Shown here: positions 8,615 through 18,995 of the stretch, one piece after another
Position numbering within the stretch: position 1 is the first letter of the stretch
Layout of the letters: each line of letters begins with the position of its first letter
NCBI GenBank assembly: GCA_030148665.1
Contig: JASBSZ010000002.1
Coordinates: forward strand, 1 to 64,000
DNA: 64,000 nucleotides
Direction of reading: 5' to 3'
Source: Alphaproteobacteria bacterium
GTDB taxonomy: Bacteria; Pseudomonadota; Alphaproteobacteria; Rhodobacterales; Rhodobacteraceae
Made by a program: the position numbers and the translations under genes
The notes under the pieces: generated by a model
Told to the model about the DNA's origin: nothing
The model's input: the letters and a program-made list of their open reading frames with translations, nothing else
Databases searched by the model: none

Positions 8615-9072
8615 AATGGCAGGCTCTCGCTGTTCTTGACGTCCGACACCAGCACCAGCGCCTCGATATCGCTGATATGGGGCAGGCCCAGGATGCGGTC
8701 ACGATAGATTTCCTGATAATGGCGCATGTCGCGCGCCAGCACCGTCAGGCGCACATCGACGCGGCCCAGAAATGTCTGAATGTCCATGACCTCGGGAATG
8801 TCGCGCGCCGCCGTGATGAAATCGTCAAAGGCCCGCGGCTGGGTCTTGTCCAGGTTGACCCGCAGGCTGACCTCGACGGCGAAACCCAGCGCGCGCCAGT
8901 CGATCACGGCCTCGAACCCCTCGATCACACCCGCCTGCTCCAGCCGCGCCAGCCGGCGCGAAGCCGTCGCGACAGTCACCCCGCAGCGCTCGGCCAGATC
9001 GGAAAGGCCGACATCGCCCTGCGCCTGAAGCTGGCGCAGCAGACGACGGTCGGTATCATCGATGGCAAACAT
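8611..9072 (-). CDS. Lrp/AsnC family transcriptional regulator (first of a pair)
   Basis: A 153-residue Lrp-like regulator with HTH DDTDRRLLRQL through SRRLARLEQAGVI and a RAM domain (VEVSLRVNLDKT, IQTFLGRVDVRLTVLARD, LPHISDIEALVLVSDV). It is divergent from ilvC, with 131 bp between start codons, the classic arrangement for a regulator next to its target. The promoter region is AT-rich compared with the rest of the window and contains the 9111-9132 repeat. It is clearly diverged from its downstream partner, so this is an old duplication. Confidence 0.9.
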   Translation of the reverse strand: MFAIDDTDRRLLRQLQAQGDVGLSDLAERCGVTVATASRRLARLEQAGVIEGFEAVIDWRALGFAVEVSLRVNLDKTQPRAFDDFITAARDIPEVMDIQTFLGRVDVRLTVLARDMRHYQEIYRDRILGLPHISDIEALVLVSDVKNSESLPL

Positions 9073-9095
9073 GATTTTATCTCTGTTTTCCGTAA

Positions 9096-10226
<1,131 letters not shown>

Positions 10227-10238
10227 GCGGACAAAATT

Positions 10239-10271
10239 AGAGGCGGCCCCGGGGAGGACGGGACCGCCTCT
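10239..10271 (+). terminator. ilvC terminator hairpin
   Basis: AGAGGCGGCCCC pairs with GGGACCGCCTCT (12 positions, one mismatch) around a 9-nt loop, starting 13 bases after the ilvC stop. No clear U-tract follows. Confidence 0.65.
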
Positions 10272-10352
10272 GATCGTCAGCGCCGGAAATGGGAGGAAAT
10301 ACGGCGGTGACGGGAAAACCTTGCGGGCACGGGCCGCGCGATGGGCCGGGCC

Positions 10353-10589
10353 TTATTGGGTGACCTTGCGGGCCTCCTGCATGGCCAGGTAGCGAATATC
10401 GCCGCGGGTGATGCCGATATCATGCAGCTCGCGATCGCTCAGCGCCGACAGTTCGCACAGCGTCGCCTTGTAGACCTCGCGCCGCTTGAGCCCGACACGA
10501 ACGGCATCGCGTTCGCGCGCCAGGAAATCGCGTGCGCGGGCCAGCCACGAGCCAACCTGAGCGGGGGCATGAATGCTGTGATAGGCCAT
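10353..10589 (-). CDS. DUF1127 small protein
   Basis: A 78-residue protein whose C-terminal half has the DUF1127 signature: REVYKATLCELSALSDRELHDIGITRGDI. Alphaproteobacteria carry several such small Arg-rich proteins; some bind RNA and affect phosphate and C1 metabolism or sRNA turnover. The N-terminal half is a short helix rich in Arg and Ala. The start at 10589 has GAGGAT 6 bases upstream. It is divergent from the DMT transporter gene, with a 226-bp region between that contains no other gene I can support. Confidence 0.85.
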   Translation of the reverse strand: MAYHSIHAPAQVGSWLARARDFLARERDAVRVGLKRREVYKATLCELSALSDRELHDIGITRGDIRYLAMQEARKVTQ

Positions 10590-10815
10590 GATATCCTCGT
10601 TTTTCTGCGGTGCAGTATTTTCTTGCTGCAACGCAGTAATATGCATTCTCGCCGCTTCGGACAATGGGCAAAAACGCATATCCGCCTTGACGAAATCGAA
10701 GGGCTCGGCCCCTTGCCCCGGCGGCGGCATCGTGGACACTGCCGGATCGCGACAATGGGGACAACGGGGGGGCAACGGGCCCGCGCGCAACCACACGCAT
10801 ACACACGGGGGAACC

Positions 10816-11757
10816 ATGCAGATGAGCGTCACACATTCCGCCCCTGGCTGGCGCAACTGGGCATTGCTGTCCTTTCTGGGGCTCGTCTGGGGCGGCTCGT
10901 TCCCGGCGGTCGAGGTGGCGCTCGACGGTTTCGGCCCGCTGTTCATCGCCGCGGCGCGCATCTCGATTGCCGCCGTGATGCTGCTGGCAATTGCCTGGCG
11001 CGCGGGCCACGGGCTGCCCCGGATGCGCGCGCCCACGGGGCGGCGGATCTGGTTGCACGCGCTGGGCATGGCGATCTTTACCAATGCGCTGCCATTCGCG
11101 CTGCTCAGCTGGGGCCAGCAATATGTCACGTCCGGCTTTGCGGGCATCACCATGGCCGTCGTGCCGCTGGTGGTGCTGCCGCTTGCGCATTTCCTCGTCC
11201 CCGGCGAGGCCATGACCCCGCGCAAGGGGCTGGGCTTTGCCGTCGGCTTTGTCGGGGTGGTGATCCTGATCGGCCCGCAATCCCTGTTGCTGACCAGCGG
11301 CGCGACGCTGGAACCGATTGCCCGCCTCGCCTGCCTGGGCGCAACCGTCTGCTATGCGCTGGGCTCGATCATCACGCGGCTTTCGCCGCCGGTCTCGCAA
11401 CTGTCCTTCAGCGCCGCGTCCCTGGCCATCGCCGCGGTCATCATGGTGCCGGTCGCACTGCTGTTCGAGGGCCTGCCCGCCGCCCCGGTGCCTGCGGACG
11501 CCTGGGCGGCAATCGCCTATCTGGGGCTGATCCCCACGGCGCTGGCAACCGTGATCCTGGTCAGGATCATACGCGATGCCGGCCCCAGCTTCATGAGCCT
11601 CGTGAACTACCAGGTGCCGGTCTGGGCCGCGCTGATGGGGGTCGTGTTCCTGTCCGAACAGCTGCCAACCCGTTTCGTCGCCGCGCTCGGGCTGATCCTG
11701 GCCGGGCTGGCGGTATCACAGGCACGCAGGCGAAAGGCCGACACGCAGGACGCATAG
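10816..11757 (+). CDS. EamA/DMT-superfamily permease
   Basis: A 313-residue inner-membrane protein with ten predicted helices in two EamA repeats (first from LLSFLGLVWGGSFPAVEVAL, second from LACLGATVCYALGSIITRL). Family members export amino acids or other metabolites; the substrate cannot be predicted here. GGGGGA lies 4 bases before the ATG; a second ATG two codons later is possible. It ends 7 bases before the convergent glmM stop. Confidence 0.88.
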   Translation: MQMSVTHSAPGWRNWALLSFLGLVWGGSFPAVEVALDGFGPLFIAAARISIAAVMLLAIAWRAGHGLPRMRAPTGRRIWLHALGMAIFTNALPFALLSWGQQYVTSGFAGITMAVVPLVVLPLAHFLVPGEAMTPRKGLGFAVGFVGVVILIGPQSLLLTSGATLEPIARLACLGATVCYALGSIITRLSPPVSQLSFSAASLAIAAVIMVPVALLFEGLPAAPVPADAWAAIAYLGLIPTALATVILVRIIRDAGPSFMSLVNYQVPVWAALMGVVFLSEQLPTRFVAALGLILAGLAVSQARRRKADTQDA

Positions 11758-11764
11758 GTGTCGA

Positions 11765-13105
11765 TCAGGCGACGCGCTCGACCACCGCGACGATATCCTC
11801 GATGGTATCGCGCAACAGCACCTCGTCCTCGTGCTCGCCCATCACCCGCACCAGGGGCTCGGTCCCCGACTTGCGGATCAACAGCCTGCCGGCATCGCCA
11901 AGGCGCGATTCGGCCGCCGCAATCGCCTGCCGCACCGCGTCATCCAGCAGCGGATCGTTCCCCGGCCTGTAGCGCACGTTCTTCAGCAGCTGCGGGCAGG
12001 GCTCGAACTGCCGCGTAAGCGTGCTGGCGGGCTGCCCGGTTTCGACCATCGCGGCCAGGAATTGCAGCGCCGCGATCAACCCGTCTCCGGTGGTGGAAAA
12101 ATCGGTCATCACGATATGGCCCGACTGCTCGCCACCCAGGTTGTAGCCGCCCGCGCGCATGGCCTCGACCACATAGCGGTCGCCCACGCCGGTCCGGTGC
12201 ATGCGGATATCATGGCCGCGCAGGAACTGCTCGAGCCCCAGATTCGACATCACCGTGGTCACCAGGGTTCCCCCGGCCAGCCGGCCCTCGCGCGCCCAGC
12301 GGGTGGCGATCAGGCCCATGATCTGGTCGCCGTCGGCAACCTCGCCATGTTCGTCGATGATCATCACCCGGTCGGCATCGCCATCCAGGCTGATCCCCAG
12401 ATCGGCGCCGTGTTCCAGCACCATGCGCTGGGCCAGCGCAGTATCGGTGGACCCGCACCCGTCATTGATGTTGAACCCGTCCGGCGACACCCCAACCGCG
12501 ACCACCTCGGCGCCCAGCTCCCACAACACGTCGGGGGCCGAACGATAGGCCGCGCCATTGGCACAATCGACGACCACCTTCAGCCCGTCCAGACGCCCGC
12601 GCCCCGGAAAGGTGGTCTTGGCGTATTCCACATAGCGCCCGCGCCCGTCCTCGATACGCTGGGCCCGCCCGATCGCCGTGGGCTGGCACAGCTCGATCTC
12701 GCCGGCAAGGAGGGCCTCGATGCGATGCTCGGCCTCGTCCGACAGCTTGAACCCGTCGGGGCCGAAAAACTTGATCCCGTTGTCGTAATGCGGGTTGTGA
12801 CTGGCCGAAATCATCACCCCCAGATCAGCCCGCATCGAGCGCGTCAGATAGCCGACCGCGGGCGTGGGCACCGGCCCCAGCAGCAGCACGTTCATGCCGG
12901 TCGAGGTCAGCCCCGCCGTCAGGGCGTTTTCCAGCATGTAGCCCGAACGCCGCGTATCCTTGCCGATCACCACCCGGTGTTCGGCCTTGTCGCGGCGGAA
13001 ATAGCGCCCCACCGCCGCACCAAGGCGCATCGCGACCTCGGCCGTCATGGGGTGGGTGTTTGCGCGCCCGCGCACGCCGTCGGTTCCGAACAATTCCCGT
13101 GTCAT
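11765..13105 (-). CDS. glmM: Phosphoglucosamine mutase
   Basis: A 446-residue alpha-D-phosphohexomutase converting glucosamine-6-phosphate to glucosamine-1-phosphate for UDP-GlcNAc, and hence peptidoglycan and LPS, in the cytoplasm. The active phosphoserine is Ser102 in [12 protein letters not shown], the metal loop is [10 protein letters not shown], the sugar loop GGEQSGH and the phosphate loop [12 protein letters not shown]. The ATG lies 4 bases after the folP stop, with GAAGG upstream inside folP. The folB-folP-glmM order is common in Rhodobacteraceae. Confidence 0.97.
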   Translation of the reverse strand: MTRELFGTDGVRGRANTHPMTAEVAMRLGAAVGRYFRRDKAEHRVVIGKDTRRSGYMLENALTAGLTSTGMNVLLLGPVPTPAVGYLTRSMRADLGVMISASHNPHYDNGIKFFGPDGFKLSDEAEHRIEALLAGEIELCQPTAIGRAQRIEDGRGRYVEYAKTTFPGRGRLDGLKVVVDCANGAAYRSAPDVLWELGAEVVAVGVSPDGFNINDGCGSTDTALAQRMVLEHGADLGISLDGDADRVMIIDEHGEVADGDQIMGLIATRWAREGRLAGGTLVTTVMSNLGLEQFLRGHDIRMHRTGVGDRYVVEAMRAGGYNLGGEQSGHIVMTDFSTTGDGLIAALQFLAAMVETGQPASTLTRQFEPCPQLLKNVRYRPGNDPLLDDAVRQAIAAAESRLGDAGRLLIRKSGTEPLVRVMGEHEDEVLLRDTIEDIVAVVERVA

Positions 13106-13108
13106 CAA

Positions 13109-14137
13109 TCAACCTTCAACATGAGTCATCCCGACCGCCGCCTGCCACAGCAATACGGCCTGTCGCGTCTCTCTTATATCATGCACGCGCAGCATCTGAA
13201 CCCCCTGCGCAAGCCCCGCCAGCCCGACGGCGATCGATCCCGGCGCCCGCCGGCCGGCATCCGGTTCACCGCCTATGACGCCGATGAAACGCTTGCGTGA
13301 AACCCCCAGCAGGATCACGCAGCCCAGACCGTGAAACAGGCTCAGCCCCCGGATCAGCGCCAGATTGTGCGCCTGCGTCTTGCCAAAGCCGATCCCCGGA
13401 TCGACAATGATGCGCTCGCGCGCGATTCCGGCCGCCTCGGCCAGCCGGATCTGCCGCTCCAGCGCGTCATACACATCCAGCAGCACATGGTCATAACGCG
13501 GATCCTTCTGCATGGTCGCCGGCGTGCCGCGCGCGTGCATCAGACAGACCGGCGCGGCCAGGCGCGCAACGGCACCCGCCATCTGCGGGTCGAAATCCAG
13601 CGCGCTGACGTCATTGACCAGATCGGCGCCCGCAGCCAGCGCCGCGCGCGCCACCGCGGCCTTGCGGGTATCGACCGAGATCGGCACCCGCACGCCCTGC
13701 GCCCTCAGCCCCTCGATCACGGGAACGACGCGCGCAATCTCGTCCTCGACCGCAACCTCCGCCGCGCCGGGGCGCGTCGATTCGCCCCCGACATCCAGGA
13801 TATCCGCCCCCTCGGCGACCAGCGCCATGCCATGCGCGACCGCCTGCGCGGGCGCGAAAAACCGGCCGCCGTCGGAAAAGCTGTCGGGGGTCACATTCAC
13901 CACCCCCATCAGACGCGGCCGCTGCCAGCCAATGCCGCAGACCGGTCGCCGCCCGGCCCTCAGCCGCTCCAGAACGTCGGCCGGCACTTCGCGTGGCGTC
14001 ACGACCGCACCCGTCCGACCCCGCTGCAAGACCTCGAGCCGTGCGAACCACAGCGGCCCGCCGGCCAGATCCACCGCCTCGTCAGACCGCGCCAGGTCGC
14101 CCTGCACGATCGGTCGATAATATTGCCGCTCATCCAT
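13109..14137 (-). CDS. folP: Dihydropteroate synthase with N-terminal extension
   Basis: A 342-residue TIM-barrel enzyme joining 4-aminobenzoate to dihydropterin pyrophosphate in folate synthesis. Signatures are MGVVNVTPDSFSDGG (about 77-91), DVGGESTRPGA, ISVDTRK, NDVSAL and DPGIGFGKT. About 70 residues precede the first signature, which is longer than the compact E. coli-type enzyme (about 280 aa); this N-terminal part (DERQYYRPIVQGD..) has no motif I recognise. The start lies just after a copy of the AAAGAAGAA-ending repeat, which may supply its ribosome-binding region. Confidence 0.95.
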   Translation of the reverse strand: MDERQYYRPIVQGDLARSDEAVDLAGGPLWFARLEVLQRGRTGAVVTPREVPADVLERLRAGRRPVCGIGWQRPRLMGVVNVTPDSFSDGGRFFAPAQAVAHGMALVAEGADILDVGGESTRPGAAEVAVEDEIARVVPVIEGLRAQGVRVPISVDTRKAAVARAALAAGADLVNDVSALDFDPQMAGAVARLAAPVCLMHARGTPATMQKDPRYDHVLLDVYDALERQIRLAEAAGIARERIIVDPGIGFGKTQAHNLALIRGLSLFHGLGCVILLGVSRKRFIGVIGGEPDAGRRAPGSIAVGLAGLAQGVQMLRVHDIRETRQAVLLWQAAVGMTHVEG

Positions 14138-14139
14138 GT

Positions 14140-14195
14140 TTCTTCTTTGTCCAAATACGCCGGGGGAGTCGCGCAGCGACGGGGGCAGAGCCCCC
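14140..14195 (-). repeat. Composite hairpin plus GTATTTGG element between folB and folP
   Basis: Minus strand, 5' to 3': hairpin GGGGGC-TCT-GCCCCC, then a spacer, then GTATTTGGACAAAGAAGAA ending 3 bases before the folP ATG. The last part matches 49476-49496 and 55041-55061 at 20 of 21 positions. The hairpin could terminate or attenuate folB transcription while the A/G-rich tail serves as the folP ribosome-binding site (inference). Confidence 0.65.
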
Positions 14196-14202
14196 TGCCC
14201 GG

Positions 14203-15141
14203 CTACAGATCCTCGGGCGTCATGACGACCCGTTGCAGATCGACCGTCCCTTCCCCACCCGGCCCCTCGACCAGCACCAGCGATTGCGCTGAAAACGACC
14301 GCGCGAACCAGCGTGCCAGGCCAAGGGGTGTTTCGTCATCGGGACCATCCAGCGCATCGAGGACCAGCTTGGAAGGGGCCCAGACCGACATCTGCCCGTG
14401 CTTCATCGCCCAGTCCAGTTCGGTCCGGCTGTCCACGACGACGCAACGCCGGTCCTTGCCGGCCAGCACCCAGGCATTCTGTTCGATCGCCAGCAGCCGG
14501 ATCCGCCGGTCGGCGGCGGCAACCTCGGCACGCGGGCTCGTGCCCGCCGCGGCCTCGACGCATATGATCGCCGGCGGATCATGGGCGGCGATCGCGTCCA
14601 GCCAGCGCCCCAGCCGGGCCGAATGCAATACCCGGTTGGGCAGGAACACGACCAGCGGATGCAGCTCGGGCGCGGGCGCGGGCCTTGCCGGCCCGTCGCC
14701 CAGCGGGCGCAGCAGGTTGTCGGCGGCCGGACGCGTGCGCACGATCTCGACCCCCAGCGCGCCGGGAATACGATCGAGCTTTTCGATACGCAGAAAGACC
14801 CGCACCGCCTTGGGGTTGGCCAGCACGCGTTCGGCCACCCTTTCGGCCAGGGTCTCCAGCAGGTTGATGCGCTCGGCCGCAAGCTGGGCGTCGATGGCCT
14901 CGATAATGCTGTCATATGACAGGACCTGATCGACATCGTCGCTCAGCGCCGCGGCATTGCGGGCCACCTCGACCACCACGTTGAAGCGGATGCGCTGACG
15001 GGTGCCGCGCTCGGACTGAAAGGCGCCGATCTCGACCTTTCGGACATGGTCGCGTACCGATATGCGATCCAGCGGATCGCCCTCGGCCCCGTTCGCCGCG
15101 GCATGTGTCAGATCAAAGGCCAGGCCGGTTTCGTTGCTCAT
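14203..15141 (-). CDS. folB: Dihydroneopterin aldolase with long C-terminal domain
   Basis: A 312-residue protein. Residues 22-140 form a FolB/tunnelling-fold domain (DRISVRDHVRKVEIGAFQSE, VLSYDSIIEAI, LLETLAERVAERVL), which cleaves dihydroneopterin to hydroxymethyldihydropterin. Typical FolB is about 120 aa; the remaining roughly 170 residues (from about PLGDGPARPAPAPELHP) form an additional domain of unknown role with PNRVLHSARLGRWLDAI and a Rossmann-like alternation. It is followed by folP, with the hairpin element between, so the two next folate steps are adjacent. Start ATG with GGGTGAAAG upstream. Confidence 0.9.
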   Translation of the reverse strand: MSNETGLAFDLTHAAANGAEGDPLDRISVRDHVRKVEIGAFQSERGTRQRIRFNVVVEVARNAAALSDDVDQVLSYDSIIEAIDAQLAAERINLLETLAERVAERVLANPKAVRVFLRIEKLDRIPGALGVEIVRTRPAADNLLRPLGDGPARPAPAPELHPLVVFLPNRVLHSARLGRWLDAIAAHDPPAIICVEAAAGTSPRAEVAAADRRIRLLAIEQNAWVLAGKDRRCVVVDSRTELDWAMKHGQMSVWAPSKLVLDALDGPDDETPLGLARWFARSFSAQSLVLVEGPGGEGTVDLQRVVMTPEDL

Positions 15142-15219
15142 CTTTCACCCCACCGCACAGATCGCCCCGGCCGGGGCCCGGGCAATGTTCACGGTCGTGG
15201 TGATGAACCACGGATGGCC

Positions 15220-15939
15220 TCAGTTCAAGCTGTATCGTCGGTCGTCGCGGTAAAATTCATGAACGCCGATGGTCGCGGTCTTGGTGAATGCCCGCGCCCA
15301 TTTCGGATTGACCGAGGTGGTGTGATAATAGGTCGCCCCGCTGGTCAGGTTGCGCGGAAAGCCATCCAGCATGATGCGCGCGACCTTGGCCACCTGGTCA
15401 TAGGCGCGCCGGTCGGTGAATATCTCGGCCTTGCCGTCGCAATTATAGGTGAACTGGCAGGCAAAGCGGCCGTTGCCCGTACCCTGGCGCACCACATCGC
15501 AGACCGAATTTGGAAAGGCGCGGGAATCCACCCGGTTGAGGATCACCTCGGCAACGGCGAACTGGCCCTTGACACTCTCGCCGCGGGCCTCGAAATACAA
15601 CGCCTCGCTCAGACAGCGCCACTGGGCGCCACCCCGGGCCCGGGGCATTGCGGCCAGCTTTTGCGCATCATAGGGGAAATTGTCGGCGGCCTTGCGCCGC
15701 CCGAACAGCCAGCCGCCGCGCTTGCGCTCGGGGATGCCGCGCGCCAGCTTTGCCAGCCTCTCGGCCGAGGCGCGCCGCAATGCGGAAACCTCAAGCCCCA
15801 GCATGGTGACGATACGCGCGCTTGTCTCGTTGATCGCGCCGGCATCACCGCTGCTGCTCAGCCGGACCTGCGCGTGCAGCGGAGACGTTACCGCGACAAC
15901 CACTGCCATGGCCATTGCCAGACCTTGCCCAATCTGCAT
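15220..15939 (-). CDS. Secreted SleB/CwlJ-type cell wall hydrolase
   Basis: A 239-residue protein with a signal peptide (about residues 1-23, ending SPLHA) and a Hydrolase_2 (SleB-like) domain in the C-terminal half: CLSEALYFEARGE with the catalytic Glu, VAEVILNRVDS, FPNSVCDVVRQG, CQFTYNCDGK and ATYYHTTSVNPKW. These enzymes act as lytic transglycosylase-like or amidase-like peptidoglycan hydrolases in the periplasm of non-sporulating proteobacteria. I chose ATG 15939 because GAGG lies 7 bases upstream; ATG 15945 is too close to it. A monocistronic gene between folB and ppdK. Confidence 0.88.
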   Translation of the reverse strand: MQIGQGLAMAMAVVVAVTSPLHAQVRLSSSGDAGAINETSARIVTMLGLEVSALRRASAERLAKLARGIPERKRGGWLFGRRKAADNFPYDAQKLAAMPRARGGAQWRCLSEALYFEARGESVKGQFAVAEVILNRVDSRAFPNSVCDVVRQGTGNGRFACQFTYNCDGKAEIFTDRRAYDQVAKVARIMLDGFPRNLTSGATYYHTTSVNPKWARAFTKTATIGVHEFYRDDRRYSLN

Positions 15940-16177
15940 TTCCATACCTCGACTTCTGCCACTCGCGATGGCGGGATGCCGCATCTCCGACTGCATCCCG
16001 GCCATGTCTTGCCGATCCTGTGCCGGTCTTGCGCCGGCTTGTCATGTCGATTGATGTAGCGAATCACGGCCTGAATATACAGCCCTGCGGAAAAGTCCAG
16101 GGAAACGATGTTGCCGCCAGACAACAGCGCAAGGCGAAAATTCGCGCATATGAGTCGCGCCTGCCCGGCGCAAGGAT

Positions 16178-18748
16178 TCAGGTGACAACGGGTTCCTCGG
16201 CCGCCTTCTGGGTGCCGCGCACGGCGCTCTGGGCCGCGGCCAGGATGGCGACCGGCACCCGGAAGGGCGAACACGAGACATAGTTGAACCCGGCCTTGCG
16301 GCAGAATTCGATCGAGGCCGGATCGCCGCCATGCTCGCCGCAGACCGACAGCACCAGATCCGGGTTGGCGGCCCGCCCCCTTTTTGATGCGATCAGCAGC
16401 AGCTCGCCCACCCCGTCGATATCGAGCGTGTGAAAGGGATCCTCGGGGAAAACCCCCTGGTTGACATAGGCGCTCATGAATCGGCCGGCATCGTCGCGGC
16501 TGAGGCCATATGTCATCTGGGTCAGATCATTGGTGCCGAAACTGAAAAACGCACAGCCCGGCGCCATGTCGCCGGCCCTCAGCGCCGCGCGGGGGGTTTC
16601 CACCATCACCCCCAGACGATAGGCGAAATCGGCGCCGCTCTCGGCCCTGACGGCAGCGGCGACGGCATCGACGCGCTGGCGGACGAGTTCGACCTCGCGC
16701 GCAGCCGACACCAGCGGAATCATGATCTCGGGCACGATCGGCGCGCCCTTGCGCGAGGCCTCGACCGTGGCCTCGAAGATGGCGCGGGCCTGCATCTCGT
16801 AGATTTCCGGTATCGTGATCCCCAGCCGCACGCCGCGCAGGCCCAGCATGGGGTTGAATTCGGCCATGCTTTCGGCCCGCGCGATCACCTGGCTGACAGG
16901 CAGGCCCATGGCCTCGGCCAGCTCCTGCATGGCCTCGCGGGAATGGGGCAGGAATTCATGCAGCGGCGGGTCGAACAGGCGGATGGTGACGGGCTGCCCC
17001 TCCATGATGCGGAACAGTTCGATGAAATCATCGCGCTGCATCGGCAACAGCCGGTCGAGCGCGGCGCGACGGTCGGCCTCGTCATCGGCAAAGATCATTT
17101 CGCGCATCACCGTCAGCCGGTCCTCGTTGAAGAACATGTGCTCGGTCCTGCACAGCCCGATCCCCTCGACGCCAAAGGCGCGTGCGATGCGCGCGTCATT
17201 GGGGGTGTCGGCATTGGCCCGGATGCCGATGTCGCAGAATTCGCGCGCCCAGCTCATCAGGGTGGCAAAGGCGCCATCCAGTTCGGGGCGCACCATCGGC
17301 ACCTCGCCGGCCAGCGCCAGGCCGTTGGTGCCGTCCACGGTGATGACGTCGCCCTCGTGAAAGACGGTGCCATCGGCCGTGGTCAGGCTGCGCGCGCGCA
17401 GATCCAGCACAACACCGCTGGCGCCCACGACGCAGGGCAGGCCCAGCCCCCGCGCAATGACCGCCGCGTGGCTGGTCATGCCGCCCCTTTCGGTCAGCAC
17501 GCCGCGCGCGGAATGCATGCCGCGGATATCCTCGGGGCTGGTCTCGTGGCGCACCAGGATGCAGGGCTCGCCGCGCGCGGCGCTGGCCTGCGCGGCGGAT
17601 GCCGAAAAGACGATATGCCCGCTGGCCGCGCCGGGGCTGGCGGCAAGGCCGGTCGCAAAGGGCGTGACGCCGGCATCCACATCGACCTGCGGATGCAGCA
17701 GCTGTTGCAGATTTGAAGGCTCGACCCTCAGCAGGGCCGATTTGCGGCTGATGGCGCCGTCCTCGGCCAGATCGACCGCGATGCGCACCGCCGCGCGCGG
17801 GCTGCGCCTTGCGGGGGCGGCGTCGAGCAGCCATGTCTTGCCGTCCTCGACGGTGAACTCCAGCCGCAGCGCATCGTGGCAGCCCAGGCGCGCGATTTCG
17901 CCAAAGCGGCGCAGATCGCGCAGGATCTCGGGATGCGTATCCTCAAGCGACGGCCCCCGCGGATCGGACACGATATAGGACGCGCGCCGGTCGGGCTGCA
18001 TCGCGTCCCGCCCCTGGCTGCGCGACAGGTAACGCCCGCGCACGGCGGGCTCGCCCGTCGAAGGCTTGACGAACTGCACGACACCCGCGCCGCTTTCGCC
18101 ACGGCCCAGCCCCAGCGCCATGCGCTGCACGATCAGCCCCAACCCGGCATCGGGCGGGGCACCACGGGCCATGCGCAGGATGCGCTGCGATGTCCCCTCC
18201 CAGGCCCGCGCCATCGAGCGCAGCACCTGTTCCAGCTGACGCAACGGATCCTGCGGAAAGGGCGCGTCGGTTTCGGTTTCATAGATGGCCAGGGCCGTTT
18301 CCAGTGCCACGCGATCAAGACATGTCGCCTCGCCCAGCCCGGCAAAGGCCTCGGGGTCCAGCCGCGCGACGTGAATCGCGTAATCCTGAACGAACCGGCA
18401 ATAGAGCGTGTTGGCCGCATCCTCGCCCAGGCGGGGCGCCAGGCGGGCATGAACCGCATCCGTCATGCCCACATTCAGCAGGGTCTGCGGCCCGCCCCAT
18501 TCGCGCCGCACCGGGCTGGAACGTACCGAAAGGATGGCGTTTTCCCCGAACTGTTCCAGCAGGGCCGCAATATCCGGCATGTGGCCCGCGGCGATCTCGT
18601 GCACGGTGGGAATCGAAAGACCAAAGGCCAGGGGCACCGGCAGGCCGAGGCTGTTGAGGCGCGCCAGCCGGTTCGCACGCGCACCGAAAATGGAAACAGG
18701 AACCTCGCGGTCCCGTTCAAGCCGTTGAATTTTCGGATATTCCGTCAT
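16178..18748 (-). CDS. ppdK: Pyruvate, phosphate dikinase-like PEP-utilising enzyme
   Basis: An 856-residue protein. The middle has the swivelling phosphohistidine motif LTERGGMTSHAAVIARG, and the C-terminal PEP/pyruvate barrel shows VMVETPRAAL, SFGTNDLTQMTYG and VCGEHGGDPASIEFC, with the catalytic Cys as in PPDK. The N-terminal ATP-grasp region (ARANRLARLNSLGLPVPLAFGL, ILSVRSSP) is shorter and diverged: the standard PPDK opening and the glycine-rich ATP loop are not obvious. It would interconvert pyruvate and PEP; whether ATP use is conserved is uncertain. A single gene; 18748-19124 upstream holds only a repeat and a hairpin. Confidence 0.85.
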   Translation of the reverse strand: MTEYPKIQRLERDREVPVSIFGARANRLARLNSLGLPVPLAFGLSIPTVHEIAAGHMPDIAALLEQFGENAILSVRSSPVRREWGGPQTLLNVGMTDAVHARLAPRLGEDAANTLYCRFVQDYAIHVARLDPEAFAGLGEATCLDRVALETALAIYETETDAPFPQDPLRQLEQVLRSMARAWEGTSQRILRMARGAPPDAGLGLIVQRMALGLGRGESGAGVVQFVKPSTGEPAVRGRYLSRSQGRDAMQPDRRASYIVSDPRGPSLEDTHPEILRDLRRFGEIARLGCHDALRLEFTVEDGKTWLLDAAPARRSPRAAVRIAVDLAEDGAISRKSALLRVEPSNLQQLLHPQVDVDAGVTPFATGLAASPGAASGHIVFSASAAQASAARGEPCILVRHETSPEDIRGMHSARGVLTERGGMTSHAAVIARGLGLPCVVGASGVVLDLRARSLTTADGTVFHEGDVITVDGTNGLALAGEVPMVRPELDGAFATLMSWAREFCDIGIRANADTPNDARIARAFGVEGIGLCRTEHMFFNEDRLTVMREMIFADDEADRRAALDRLLPMQRDDFIELFRIMEGQPVTIRLFDPPLHEFLPHSREAMQELAEAMGLPVSQVIARAESMAEFNPMLGLRGVRLGITIPEIYEMQARAIFEATVEASRKGAPIVPEIMIPLVSAAREVELVRQRVDAVAAAVRAESGADFAYRLGVMVETPRAALRAGDMAPGCAFFSFGTNDLTQMTYGLSRDDAGRFMSAYVNQGVFPEDPFHTLDIDGVGELLLIASKRGRAANPDLVLSVCGEHGGDPASIEFCRKAGFNYVSCSPFRVPVAILAAAQSAVRGTQKAAEEPVVT

Positions 18749-18914
18749 CTCGCCATTTCCCTGTCATCCCCGACAATATAGGGATTGGCGCCACGGGCAA
18801 GTGTTTTTGCTGCGCTGCGGCATGCTGCCCTGCCCGCCGTCGGCCCCCGGCCCTTTCCACGCATGTCCACCACCTGTCCCGGCGCGGCCGGCTATGTCGG
18901 GGGCGTCGGGGCAC

Positions 18915-18992
18915 GGCAATCGCCTGAAACTCTCTTGTCGCGGTCAACGGCTGCAATGCGCCCCGATTACCAACCGCCGGGGCGCTTGCGGC
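18915..18992 (-). repeat. 78-bp dispersed repeat, copy 2
   Basis: Inverted copy of 215-292 (72 of 78 identical), in the 376-bp gap between ppdK and pbpC. The 8-bp hairpin arms are fully conserved; the differences lie in the loop (2) and in a short central patch (4). Conservation of arms and flanks with a variable loop suggests a structured element. Confidence 0.8.
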
Positions 18993-18995
18993 CCG

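Noticed and set aside
8141-9072. NirD/NirL or AhbA/AhbB-type haem d1 or sirohaem decarboxylase pair
   Set aside because: Both proteins have normal Lrp HTH sequences (DDxDRRIL.. and RRLxRLEQAGVI) and RAM domains; no other nir or ahb genes are nearby.
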